NCBI GenBank assembly: GCA_964007475.1
Contig: OZ023275.1
Span: 36,885,381 to 36,949,380, forward strand
DNA length: 64,000 nt
Reading direction: 5' to 3'
From: Hybos culiciformis
Lineage: Eukaryota > Arthropoda > Insecta > Diptera > Hybotidae
In this document: piece by piece, positions 25,275-37,055 of the stretch
Position numbering within the stretch: the stretch's first letter is position 1
How the letters are laid out: the number at the start of each line of letters is the position of its first letter
Program-made: the position numbers and the translations under genes
Notes under the pieces: generated by a model
What the model was told of the DNA's origin: nothing
Seen by the model: only the letters and a program-made list of their open reading frames with translations
The model's database searches: none

Positions 25275-25919
25275 CTAGTTTTCGCATATTTTTTCTTTCA
25301 GACCAGTTTTTCTTAAAATAATATGTGCAAAGGTTGGAATTTGTTGTTCGTCTTTGGCATGAACACTTTTAGTGATATGTGTTAAAGTTGCGCTAATCGG
25401 ATTTGGATGAAAATTTGATGATTTTTCTAATTCATTATTTAAACTATTGTTGATAGAATTCAAAATAGATTTCATTAAAATAGGGCTTTGGAGAGGTGGT
25501 AATTCGACAATATTTAATTCACTCGAGAACTTATTTCGAATAGGCTCTGAAATGCGTTCATTGTGAAGTGATTTAAGTTCTTGTTTGTGTGCAGCTACTA
25601 ATGCTAAGAACAATGAGCTTCTTGAATGTATTTGCTTTTCATCGGAACCGAAATGCTGACTAGAATGTGATAAATCAGAGGAATTCATATTTTGTTTTGT
25701 TCTTATTAAATTATTATTGGGTAAATCAAAACTTTCTTTATCAACATCTGTGGCTTTTGGAGCTTGCTGATGGTTTTCAGAAAGCATCTTGGTTGGATTT
25801 CTGGATATATTCTGCAGACTGGAATGAATTGAAATACAAGCACGATCAAATTCAACAGGTTGCAATCCATTGCTTAAATTTGGTAAAGATACGTGAAACT
25901 CTGCTTTATTTAATAGCAT
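25275..25919 (-). CDS. Condensed partial paralogue of the neighbouring Cordon-bleu gene, 214 aa
   Basis: An intact 214-codon frame starting at ATG (in-frame TAA two codons upstream) and ending in TAG. Its protein aligns to three separate blocks of the full Cobl protein encoded 2.4 kb upstream on the same strand. These are residues ~258-290 (EFH-S-PNLSNGLQPVEF), ~779-903 (the KATD, SRSS-FL-L-AA-KQELKSL and MKSILNS stretches) and ~1102-1125 (LRKTGLK-K-CE). The sequence in between, the 75-nt intron, the ubiquitin-like Cobl domain and the C-terminal WH2 motif are all missing, yet the frame is maintained. It could not nucleate actin as the parent is thought to. In the 11-codon NLSNGLQPVEF block the two copies differ by three synonymous and no amino-acid changes; elsewhere amino-acid changes are common. 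It may be a decayed tandem duplicate, or a retained short gene; expression is unknown. Confidence 0.65.
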   Translation of the reverse strand: MLLNKAEFHVSLPNLSNGLQPVEFDRACISIHSSLQNISRNPTKMLSENHQQAPKATDVDKESFDLPNNNLIRTKQNMNSSDLSHSSQHFGSDEKQIHSRSSLFLALVAAHKQELKSLHNERISEPIRNKFSSELNIVELPPLQSPILMKSILNSINNSLNNELEKSSNFHPNPISATLTHITKSVHAKDEQQIPTFAHIILRKTGLKEKICEN

Positions 25920-26285
25920 TTTACATTAAAAATTAATATTTTTATTCCCAGTGGATTCGATTGAGTTCTGGTGCTCACTAATTACTAATAAAAGCTACCA
26001 GTATTATGAATATAAGTACTTATACTTGTTTTGTTATCTTCTTTTTATCAAATTCTCTTTCAAGTGTAAAAAATTAAAGAAATTCCAATTTTAAAAATAA
26101 TGTTACTTGAAATACTAGAAAAATACGTTATACTGTTTTGTTTTTTTTTTAATAACCATTCCAAAATTTTAATAAAAAGATAAAGATTAAAAAATTTCAA
26201 CGATAATAATTTATGTAGGTATTTATAGAGTTTGATGAATTGATAAACAGCAACAACTTAAAAATTTACTTTGACGATTCATTAC
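25920..26285. other. Spacer upstream of the partial Cobl copy
   Basis: AT-rich with no gene. If the exon-like frame at 26286-26365 belongs with the partial copy, this would be its intron, but no strong acceptor is visible. Confidence 0.35.
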
Positions 26286-26365
26286 CTGCACAAAAAAGGA
26301 TTTGCATTTCTTTTCAATTCAGCTACGACTAGAGCTTTATTGGAAATCGCTACTAATAATCCCAT
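26286..26365 (-). CDS. Candidate short first coding exon (26 codons)
   Basis: On the minus strand TCAAAATG, a good insect start context, opens a frame reading MGLLVAISNKALVVAELK and on to FLC. It then meets CAG|GTAATG, a plausible splice donor, after 80 nt (phase 2). The codons are less AT-biased than the surroundings. A weak acceptor inside the partial Cobl copy (TTTAAG|C near codon 10) would join in frame just before NGLQPVEF, but it lacks a good pyrimidine tract. A related stretch with codons for ALVAADFK lies at about 26725-26760, minus strand. I do not recognise a family. Confidence 0.3.
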
Positions 26366-28181
26366 TTTGAAAATAAAGTAATCGAATTATGTATTATTTA
26401 ACGTTTTGAAAAAAAAAAAAAAACTATAAAGTTTAAATCAATAAAAGACACATATAATATTTTAGTTAATAACTTGTTTTTATTTTGGTTTAATAAGATT
26501 AAAAATAATAAAAAGATTAATTCATAATATATTTTTCTTTCAATTATATTTTTTATAAGAATATTATACATAAAATATAAAATTGAATAATTAACATTTT
26601 TATTATATAAAAAAATGTTCAAACAATAATAATAATTAAATAACAACAAAAGTATACCAATCTTTTTTAATATTTTATATTAGTCTCAGTTGATATACAT
26701 ACTATATTCTGTAGGCTTACAGTTTTCATTTTAAAGTCAGCTGCAACTAAGGCATTTTAAGTTTTTTTACTGAAATTTCTTTTATAAATTTATTTAAATT
26801 AATTAAAGATTGTAAGTATATATATAAAATTTTTTATTTATGCATATATCTAAATTATTATATAAAATATTTTTATTTAAATTTGTTTGTGAATTTATTC
26901 AGATATACATAATTATAAAATTTCAATTGATTTATTTAATAATATTTTTTTACATATTTAGTAGGTTCTTTAGATAACAGAACATAATTACAACCATATT
27001 AAGCAATGTTGAGTATACCCACGATATTGCGATGAACTTTTCATTTAAAACTTTTGATAAAACTCAATATATAATTATACCTTTTCAAAGATTATTTCAA
27101 TAATTTTTTTTTTTCTGATATTTCAGTTCAGAAATTAATAAATAATAAAAAAAAAAATTTGCTTTCAGTTCAATTTTATAAATTTTTAGACAAATAATAT
27201 TTACGTTATTATTTGTGAAACAAAGTTCCACCCCCAAACTAAGAACCACGAATACATTAAGTCAAATGTTTTGAATATTTAATAATAAATATTTATGAAT
27301 TTTCTTTTCCAAATGCAATTAAAATTTAAATATGAAAATAGTTAATAATTTATTAATAAAATAAAATCATAAATTTATTGTAATACCAATGAAGTTACAA
27401 TCCCGATATATAAAAAAGATGCTAATAGAATATCGTTACTATAATATCTGGTTAACATTATATCAATTGATTAAAACCTCAACCTTAATAATAATTTAGT
27501 TAAAAGAAAATTAAATTATATAGATTATTCTAAATTTTTTTTATTGAATATTTTTATTTGTTTATTTTTATAAAATTATTCTATTTTCTTTTTACATTTA
27601 AATATATAATAAAATGACTTTGTTTCAATAATAAATTATTATTAAAATTGAATAATTTTGTGACTTGCAGTACATATTATAAAATAAAAATAAAAGCATT
27701 AAGGTTAATGAATATTACAGAAAATAAAATAAAAAAAATAATAATTTCAAGAATACAACGATTATAAAACATTACAATATTATTATTAAATTGTTGAATA
27801 AAATATTTTATAAATTAAATATGTTAAAATTTAGATAAAAATATCAACAATTTATATTTAACATGCTTTTCACATTTGTAAAATTTTATTAAAAATAATG
27901 AAATAGGTTAAAAAAATTTTAATCAATAAAGTTTCAAGAAAAATAAATACTCAGTATTATCTTTTTTATGTCGGAAAAATTACAAGCAATTAGACTGGCG
28001 GAAAAAAAATATATTTAATTAGTGAAAGGCTCAATCTTATTTTCTAATAACATGCTTGGTTTTATATAATGTAAGTGAAAAATTATTTTCTTTTATGTGT
28101 CAACTCAATTTAAGATATGTGTTGGTTGCAAAATTCTGGACGGACATTAACCAATTATTTACAATATTATATACCTATTAC
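26366..28181. other. Spacer between Cobl gene and its partial copy
   Basis: Very AT-rich. The only detail of note is the short stretch at about 26725-26760 resembling the exon-like frame at 26286-26365. Confidence 0.45.
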
Positions 28182-28187
28182 TTTATT
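28182..28187 (-). terminator. Candidate polyadenylation signal of the Cobl gene
   Basis: AATAAA on the minus strand about 180 nt past the stop codon. Position is reasonable for a 3' end, but the hexamer is frequent in this DNA. Confidence 0.3.
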
Positions 28188-28364
28188 TTTCTATTTTCAA
28201 CTATGTTGGCGATAGGGTATCATGCTTCTGTCGTTCGATATCATAAAATAAAATCGAAAAAAAATAATATTATTTCATGATTTATCTGATATTAGATTAA
28301 TATTTTTTATGTTTCTTCCGCTTAAACGAAACCAAGTTTATAAATATTAATCGAACTTAATATT

Positions 28365-31300
28365 CTAAGATCTTTTCAATGTTTCACGATTAAAACCCCT
28401 AATCGAAGATAATAAATTATCACGAGGATTTAAGATTATAGTGGTTGAATTTTGTTTTGTAACAACTGATCGAATAATTGGTGGAGGAGGTGGTGGAGTT
28501 ATAGTTTGTTTTGATGTTTCTAAAAATTCACCATTTTTTTTAATAACTTCTTGGTTAGATCGCTCTGTCTGATTTTTTACTTTCATCTCTAATTTGGCAT
28601 TTTGTTCTTTTTTTGTGGTTGTTTCCATTGTAGGTGGTGTTTCGCACATTTTATCTTTCAGACCAGTTTTTCTTAATGTTACTTGTGCAAAAGCTGGAAT
28701 TGATTGTTCTTCAGAGCGCTTCACTATTTGATTTTCAATTCCACCATAATATGAATGTCTTTGATTCGATGAATGCAATTTATTTCGACCTAAGCTGTTT
28801 GTAGCATTTGATTTCAATACAAGTCCTTCTTTGACATCAAGCGATTGAAATCCTTTAACAGTAGGTATAACAGGTGTTTTTAACCGTCCCAAAGTCATTG
28901 TGTTACCTGCACTAACTGGCTTTGGAGGCGGAGTTGGCGCTTTCTCTTGTTTTTTCAGTTCAAACGATCGAACAAATGGCAATTTCTGTTGTTCTATGGT
29001 CGTTAAATCGTTATTTCCATTCTGAAATAATGAAAACGATGGCATCGATTTTCTATAGTCTCTACGAACAATAGAAGTTGTATTATTAGAAACACTTGAA
29101 GAACCTCCAAATATGTAGTCACCCTCGTTTTTTATTGCAACTGGTTGAATTTTTGGTCTTTCGCTCCATGTAGATAAATTAATACTAGGTGGTCCTTGAT
29201 ATTTCCATTTCTTTTCGGGTTCTAATTCGGATGAATCATTGTCTTTCAAATCATCTTGATTTATATGTTTGATTTCACTTTGTACGGAAATTTGTTCAAC
29301 CCCAATATCATTATTTAAACTATTTTTTCGGGAATTTAAAATAGATTTCATTACAATTAAACTTTGAAGCGAAGGCGATTCGCCAATGCTCAATTCACTC
29401 GAAGACTTATTTCGATTCACATCTAAGAACCGATTATCCTGAAGTGACTTTAGTTCTTGTTTTTGGGCAGCCAGCAGTGATAAGAAGGACGAGCTTCTTG
29501 AAGGGTATTCCTTTTGATCAAAATTGGAATGCTGAGTGCAATGGAATGAATCAGATCGAGTCATATGTCGTTTGTTTTTAATTAAATTAGGGTTCGCTGA
29601 GTTAAATCGTTTTCTATAAATTTTTTCCTCATCTGTGGCTTTTGAAGCTTGATTATGCTCTTCATAAAACATTTTAACTGGACTCGTTGGTGGACTATAA
29701 GTTTTAAGTTTAAAATTACTTAAATTACTCGTCATCAATTGGGCTTCATCTGGTTTTTCTTCGGGCTTCTTCATTACCTCCCTGTAATCTTCATTTAGCA
29801 CATTGCTAAGTTCTGTTATGACCTCAGAATTTGAATTTTTGTAAATTTCAGATGTTTCTTGCCGCAGAATTTTATCTTGGTTTATACTTTCACACTTGTG
29901 TTGAGGAAATTCAGAAATTTCTTCACTAAATCCATTCGATGATGGAACTATAATGAAATCTTTAACTATTTCTTCATGATGTTCATTAATAGCCGAATAA
30001 TCACCACTTAAATCTCCAAAACATTTTCCATTCTCTTCTGCACTATTCTTATGGCCTCCTCGATAACCATCTTCAATGTCAGAATTAATTAAAGTATTTT
30101 CGATGTTTTTTGAGTTACCATGCTCTGAATTAATTTCTGATGGAATTTTGGCAATTTCCACTTGAGTTATCAATTTGTTGATTGATTTTTCAACTTGATG
30201 ATTTTCTATTTCATTTTTATGGGATTTAACATTAGAATCTTGTTCATCAGCAGCAGATTCAGTTGAGCTGCTTTCGCTTTTTACACTAAGAGGCTCGTCA
30301 CAGTTAGAACAATCTGCGAAATTTGGTGGAGCGGGTATTGTATATGTCCAATTTGGTGAATCTGCACGAACGGCAGTCGTGTCAATTGGATTAGAATTTC
30401 TAATTTCTGGAGAAGGAATAGTTTCGGTTAATGCTAAATCATCCACCGTTTTATGTTCTGCTATGGGTTTAATCATTGACTTGCCTGTTTTCAAATTATA
30501 AACTTTCACATTATCATCTTCATCTGATTCGAATGGAGACTTCTCTGATAATTCGGTTTCCGGAAGACTGTCAGGCAATGGAGAATGAGGAACAAGTTCG
30601 CCAATTCCAGAATCAGTTTGTTTCGAATCCACATCAGTATCGTCGCAACTACTTTCTGTTGAATTAGTGAAATTCTTAGCTTCAGTTAATAATGGAAAAT
30701 CTTCACATTCACTTGGAGGTGACTTTGGACTAGTGATTGAAATATCGCTTTCAGACTGATTTAGCATCACTTTTGATACATTACCATTTTGTTGATTATT
30801 TAAATCTAAAAATAACAAGAAAATTAATTTTCGCCCAAAATAAACTAAATAATTGTATAATAACTTTATAAAATAATTACCTTTTTCTTCTTCTAAATTG
30901 CTCGATTGAGTTGTACAACTATTCAATAAAGTCATTGATATCATTCTTGGGGTTGCAACTGGAGCTGTAGAAGAGGGCGGCACAATGTTTCGTGGTGGTG
31001 GAGCTGGGGCTGCTACTTTTTTCCTCGGGCTAGGTTCAGGATTTTTCTTAATTTCTGTTCTACTATCATTTCTAGTTAAACTTTGAACACTTTCAAAAGA
31101 GCTAGTGCTTAATCTTTGTTTTTGATCAATTATTATCATCTCATTTCCATTTATCACTTGCATTGAAATAGGTCTAATTTTCTTCAATGAACCATTACAT
31201 ATTGGTTCGTTCGGTTTAACAGTTTTTTCCTGACTGCAATCAATTGAAACACTACTACGATGAAATTCTACAGGCTGCAACCCATTGCTTAAATTTGGTG

Positions 31301-32565
31301 TAGATAAATGAAATTCTTTCTTTGGTAATGGCTGTTTAAATTCAGAATTAGTGTTAATGATAGGAGAAGACACAGGATCACTTTCGGGTATAGAATTTTG
31401 TACGGGCGGACGTGGAGCCATTCGTTTTTTCCTGGTTGGTGCTACAGGTGGAAGCTTTGCTGCCGAATAAGGTGGCAATGAAATTGGTGCCCGATAATTT
31501 GTATTCATTCCTGTTGAGTCCATCGAATTCAATGAGTTAGTTGAGCTGTATGGACTTGGAGTTTTTAAAGGATTATGTGATTTTCTCCCACTTAACTCAG
31601 ATGACGATAATGAATCGCGGCATACAGTTTGGTGTCTCATTTTTAGTATTTCTTCTGAATTAAAACTATCATATGACTCTGATTTGTGACACAATCGAAT
31701 TTCAGTCAAACCAACTGATCCAATTGTAGACTCCAGACTGAATACTTGACTAGTGTCAACTGTAAGAAAAAAAAATACAAGATAAAAACATTTCCATGTT
31801 TGATTGTCATCATAATTAAAAAAAAAGGCAGCTAAACCTCATGAATAAATTCGGCAAACTTTTTTTATTTGGTAATAACTTACTTGGGTGACGAAATTCA
31901 TAAATTTGTGAATTTAATTGTTTATTTTCACAAACTAATTCCAATAATTTTTCTAATTTGATTTTTGCACCTAATCGTGTCACAAAAAATTGTTCTTTTG
32001 GCAATAAAACCTTTATACGAAATGTTTGTTCAAATGGTGTATTGCTTGTGGCAACTGGTAATGGTGCTATACGATTTTGTTGTTGCAAATGACTAGATAT
32101 TGTTGAATCTAAGCTGCCTTTTGTTTGTTGTAGATTTGTTGTTGATTTTGATAAATTTTTGTCTAAAAATTAAAATTAAACATAATAAGCAAAATTTTTT
32201 AAAAGAATAAATATAATAAGTATTTAACTTTTATTTCAGCAATTTTATATTTCCGAAGTTAATAGTATATGTATAAGTTTTTTAATAAAGTCTTCCAGAC
32301 TGAAAATTAAAACTAAAAATTGTCAAATCTGAGTTTATTGACATACTATTTTGAATATTAATGATTTCTAACTATTTTTTCAAAGTATACCATTAATACC
32401 AACAATTTATTGAATATAATTTTACAATTCTAAAACTTTTTGCAACTGGCAACTGGTATCACTATATATATATTAAAAAAAGAAGTCTTTACGTGAAAAT
32501 TATTTTTCTTTACCTTTTTTCTTTCCCAAAAATCGATTTAAAGTTGAAAAACCTTTGACATTCAT
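28365..32565 (-). CDS. cobl: Cordon-bleu (Cobl) homologue, WH2 actin-binding protein, 1216 aa, four coding exons
   Basis: Coding exons, minus strand: 32565-32514, 32162-31884, 31759-30881, 30805-28365. All junctions are phase 1 with consensus sites (GGTAAA, AAGTAAGT and GGTAAT donors; TTTTTAG, TTACAG and TTTTTAG acceptors). The joined frame is exactly 1217 codons including TAG. Residues ~60-140, encoded across exons 2 and 3, form the Cordon-bleu ubiquitin-like domain (FRIKVLLPKEQFFVTRLG through FSLESTIGSVGLTEIRL). Proline-rich basic motifs resembling the KRRAP motif occur at ~220-227 (RKKRMAPRP) and ~356-366 (RKKVAAPAPPP). The long middle is Ser/Asn/Glu-rich and probably disordered. The C-terminus has a polyproline run followed by a WH2-like actin-monomer motif at ~1197-1216 (RDNLLSSIRGF...LKRS). 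In animals Cobl proteins bind G-actin and shape filament-rich cell cortex. One WH2, as in Cobl-like proteins, rather than the three of vertebrate Cobl. The start was chosen as the first ATG giving phase-correct splicing; alternative upstream exons are possible. Confidence 0.88.
30806..30880 (-). other. Stop-free 75-nt intron of the Cobl gene
   Basis: Bounded by AAAAG|GTAATT and TTGTTATTTTTAG|AT. The length is a multiple of three and there is no stop in the host frame, so retention adds 25 residues. That insert is strongly hydrophobic and aromatic, unlike the polar protein around it, and its AT content matches introns, so splicing is the default reading. Confidence 0.8.
32163..32513 (-). other. 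First coding intron of the Cobl gene (351 nt)
   Basis: GT...AG intron with an AT-rich interior and in-frame stops. A second, 124-nt intron lies at 31760-31883 with a GTAAGT donor and a pyrimidine-rich acceptor ending TTACAG. Confidence 0.8.
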
Positions 32566-32629
32566 TGTGATGCGTTCAATAAATATTCTCACGTTAATTT
32601 TTAAAATAATAATAAGGCAATGTCCTTTT

Positions 32630-32645
32630 CAAAACATATATAAGT
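32630..32645 (-). promoter_or_regulatory. Possible TATA-like element upstream of Cobl
   Basis: Minus-strand CTTATATATG lies about 70 nt upstream of the chosen start codon. In this AT-rich DNA such a match is weak evidence, and the true first exon could lie farther upstream. Confidence 0.2.
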
Positions 32646-35600
32646 TTTAGTTATTAAATTTTTAATTTAATTTTAAAAACGATACTGATGAATCCTCTTG
32701 TATAATATTTCTCTGGTTGAATAATAGCAATGGTCATTTAGCTCACCAATAATAAAACAATTGATACGATTGTACTTGTTATCTTAATGTTTATCAAATA
32801 ATTTTTTAAGTATTACTTAATAAATTCGATTATTAAAAAAAAAATTGCCTGAAATGAAAGTAAAAAAAAAAATATTTTGTTAGTTTAATAATAATTGCTT
32901 TTTTAAAATTAATAATCAATAATAAATTCCAAATTCAATAAAAATGATAAAGCTAAGTCATTGAAAAATTCCATTGATAACATTGTGATTATATAAGGCG
33001 TATATGAAATTCGAGAATAAGGGATTTCGACAACAATTTTGAACACATGTTTTGTAAATATAATAACACACTTATTTTAATATTAAAAAAAAAAAAAAGT
33101 AGAAAATTTTACCGGCAATGCACAAATAATGCAAGGCATGGTATGGCAAGGCATGGTTATTAAAAATACTACGGCGAACATGTTTATATAGAAGTAACAA
33201 CATTACAAATCATGAAAATTTATATTAAAATAAAATTAATATTTACAAATATTAAATTTAAAAATTTTAAATGGCCAAATAGTTTTTGCTTGAAGTGTAT
33301 GTTACCTATATACGTTATAATATTAATTTCATTCTTAATTTGAATATTTTTGTTTTAAATTTTATTTTTGTTTTGTTTTCAAAACAATTTAGACACAAAA
33401 AGCTTTTATATTAACATTAATAAAAATAAAATCAAAGTTACATAAATCAATTTGCTTGCATGCAAATATTGAAATTTTTTTTTATACATATTATATGGAA
33501 ATGGGCAAATTGTATTAAAATAAACACTTGAACAGAAAATCATTTGTGTAAACACAAATTTATTTATGATTTTTATTAATGGTTAAATAATAATTTGAAT
33601 TATAATAATTTTTCTAAAACAACTTTTAGGAATTTGATTAGACTTTCAAGACTGACGTTATGTTGTTTTGATTTTGTCTCAAATTTTTTAAGTTAAAACA
33701 AACTTCATAATAATACAACGATTTAAATAAAATGATAGTAGAGGAGGCAAAAATTTTGTGTAATCAAAATAATTTTTATACCTAGTTTTCAAATTCAATT
33801 AAATTTTCAAAATATTATGCAATACTTTTTCAAATAAAACTAACTCATTTCGATTTGAGCCTAAGTTTTGAATCTTTACAAACATGCACTATCATCTATG
33901 AAGATAAACATGGAATCCATTGAAATGTGCCCAAAACAACTAAACCAAATATTTTGTAAAATTTTTTAATTTCATTTTCGAATTTAGTTAATAAAAAATA
34001 TAAATTAAATTTTATGTTTTTCTTTTAAAATAATAAAATATAATATAATATTATTTTGATAATTTTAATGCGTAATTAGCTAAGTTGAGTCATTTCTTTT
34101 ATATTTTTAAAGTATATAAAATTTTATTTATACTTTTTAATTAGGATATAATAATAAATATTCTCATTTTTGGCAATATTATGCATTATATTCCTAAACT
34201 AAGATAATAATTTTTATTACGCCAAACATATTATTGTGTGTCTGCTTTTTTTAGTATTATGTATTTTTGGTAGAGGCAACACAATAATAATAATAAAAAT
34301 AATTATAGAATGGATTTCTTGGCGTTTTCGCTGTATGTAATTTCCTGGATGCCAATCAAAAATTTCTTTATATAACAACTATTATCACCGATTGTTTAGA
34401 AAATAAATAAAAATAATAATAAACAATATTAATGTATATTTTATAACTGCTGCTTCTGCTCATTCATAATTTTTGGATAGAAAATTATTATGATTATTCT
34501 TTTTTTAATTCTTTTTATTTAGGTATATTAGAATTATTATATTAATTTGATTTGGTTTTCATGAAACTTTATTTTAATTCATAGAAATATTGCACAAATC
34601 ATCAAAAATATTGAACTTTTGAACTAAATTTAGAGCATTTAAAATAATAGTATCTCTTTCAAAGCATACAAGGTTTTAAACAGCAAACAAAAAAAAAAAA
34701 AAAGATTCGCGCGTGATAAATTACAAATGTAACTTTTTATGTACCTTTATGTACAATAATCTTATAATTTATAGTTTTTATAAATTCTTTAACGTCTCCC
34801 AACACATAATTCTAAATTTTGATTTAATTTCCAAAATATAAAAAATTTCCGAGTTATTCTAAACAAAATAATATCTTAAAATGATTTGACATTTTATTAA
34901 GTGAATGTCGAGACAAAATTGTCAAGCTTTTAAAAATGAAAGCTTAAATAAAAACAAAAAAAAAAATTACCAAAACTTGAGTGAATTTATATGTTATCAA
35001 TGTTTTTCTTAAGTATTTTGCTTTTTTCTTTATTTTTTATTTTCAGCCAATGACAATTAAATTTATTTAAGTAGACTAAATTTCCACATCGTATGTCGTA
35101 TTTAAGCAAATTATGATCATTAAAATTCTATTAAATTTTTTCATTCAGTTCTTTTCTTTTGGAAAACTTAAATTGGTGTTTTCACAGAACTTGGTAGTTC
35201 TTAATGTTGAAATATAATATATACGAATCTGGTAAACAAGTTTTACTATTAATTTTAATTATTCATAAATACGGCAAAGTTATTGAAAAACCACTACAGT
35301 TTTCAGAAAATATTTATAGAATATTCACATGATTCTTATAATTTTTATATTGATTAAATCACTGAGAAAACCTTATGCATAATAATAGCTAAATAAAATT
35401 ATTTTAAGAAATTATTAAGGAAAGTATGTATTTATAATGATAAATGATTCAAAATAAATTAAAAATAAAATTGGAATTATAATTATTTTACTTTATAATC
35501 TTTTATACATTATATCAAAGAATTTTTATTTTTGAAATAAATTTTTAAAAAAAATATATCAGAAGAATTTTTCTCTCTAAATAACATTTTGTATATACAT

Positions 35601-37055
35601 ATAATGTGAAAGAAAAATTGTTCAACCAAAATTATTTCTTAATAAAAAATATTTAAGTACATAAAATTTTGATTAATATGATTTTTATATATTTCACGTT
35701 AGGGGGTAATTTCAGCCTGTTGTTGTGGTAATTATTAGCAATCACTTCATTTTCCTTTAATTAAAACATTGATAAATATATAAAAATGTAATATAAGACA
35801 TATAATAAATACATAGTTATATAAAAATGATTTATTTATTAGAAAAAAAAAGAATTAAATAAATTGATGATAAAATAATAAATAAATTAAGATGAAATTA
35901 TTATTATGAAATTTGTTTTTTTTATATAAATAATTTATAATTTATTGCATGCTTCTATGATGAAGAAAATTGAAGAAAAAAAATTTAATACTTTTTTTTT
36001 TTTGTTGTTAAAAAATACATCTAAGAATGTTAATGAGATGGGATTCACCAGAAATTATTCAATACTTCCATTGAAAAATGATTTCTAATTCTTATTAACT
36101 AATTTGATTTATATAAATAACAAAAATATATGAGACAAATTGTGACAATTTTTTGAAGTTAAAAAACATCTTCTTTTCCAATATAAGTTCAAATAGCAAT
36201 CACGTAATGATATAATTTATTTTTTTTAAATATAAACATATAATTTATTCTCAGTAAATAAATGACCGGAAATCAGGAGAACTTTTATCATGTTTCATTC
36301 AGAGTATAGGATTAAGATTTTAAAGTAAATAATATATTTTTAAATAAGTTTTTCCTACAATTGCCGCCGGCAAGCGATATAATACCTTCTATATATTATT
36401 TAATGAAAATATTGATAAGAAAACGTAACTCATAAATTTATAAAACTATAAAAAATTTTTCAACAAATTATTCACACTCAAGATATCTAATAATTATATA
36501 GATATTATTTTTTTAAAAATATTTAAATTATAGATTTATCCCAGCATTCCTAGATTAACTTGTGTAATTATTATTTGTATCCAAAAAAAATCGTATTTCA
36601 AATTAATGTAAAATTCTATAATGAGTATAATGACAATGATTTTATGCATTTCACGGAATAACCAATGTCACAAAAAATAAATTTCGTGGTTCTAAAATGT
36701 TAGGTGTGGGCGCAAAACACATTTTTTTAGGCGGAATGAGGAAGAATAAATGTGTTGTAATGTTAATTATTGCTAAAAATACAAGATTTCTGTATATTTT
36801 TATAACCATAGTTATTATTCATTCTTATTTTATTTTACCAAATTTTTTTTTACCGCAATTTTTATTATTATTATTTTGAGGTGTCACTTTTTGAATAAAA
36901 TTGAAAAACAAGAATATTTTAACTTGTTTTAATTTACTGAAAAATCAAATCAATAGTTTTTATTATTTAATTATATAAAAAAAAAACTTTTAGTACAAAT
37001 GAAAAATCAAGTTATTTACTCAATAAAACAATAAAAGAAAAAAAAACCCAAACAA
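32646..37055. other. AT-rich DNA upstream of Cobl, no gene seen
   Basis: No supported coding region. A small direct duplication, caaggcatgg, occurs near 33131-33155. Could contain untranslated exons or regulatory DNA of Cobl that cannot be recognised from sequence alone. Confidence 0.5.

Noticed and set aside
25667..25936. 89-codon plus-strand ORF over the partial Cobl copy
   Set aside because: Opposite-strand shadow of the minus-strand frame that aligns to Cobl.
30476..30667. 63-codon plus-strand ORF inside Cobl exon 4
   Set aside because: Opposite-strand shadow of the Cobl coding sequence.
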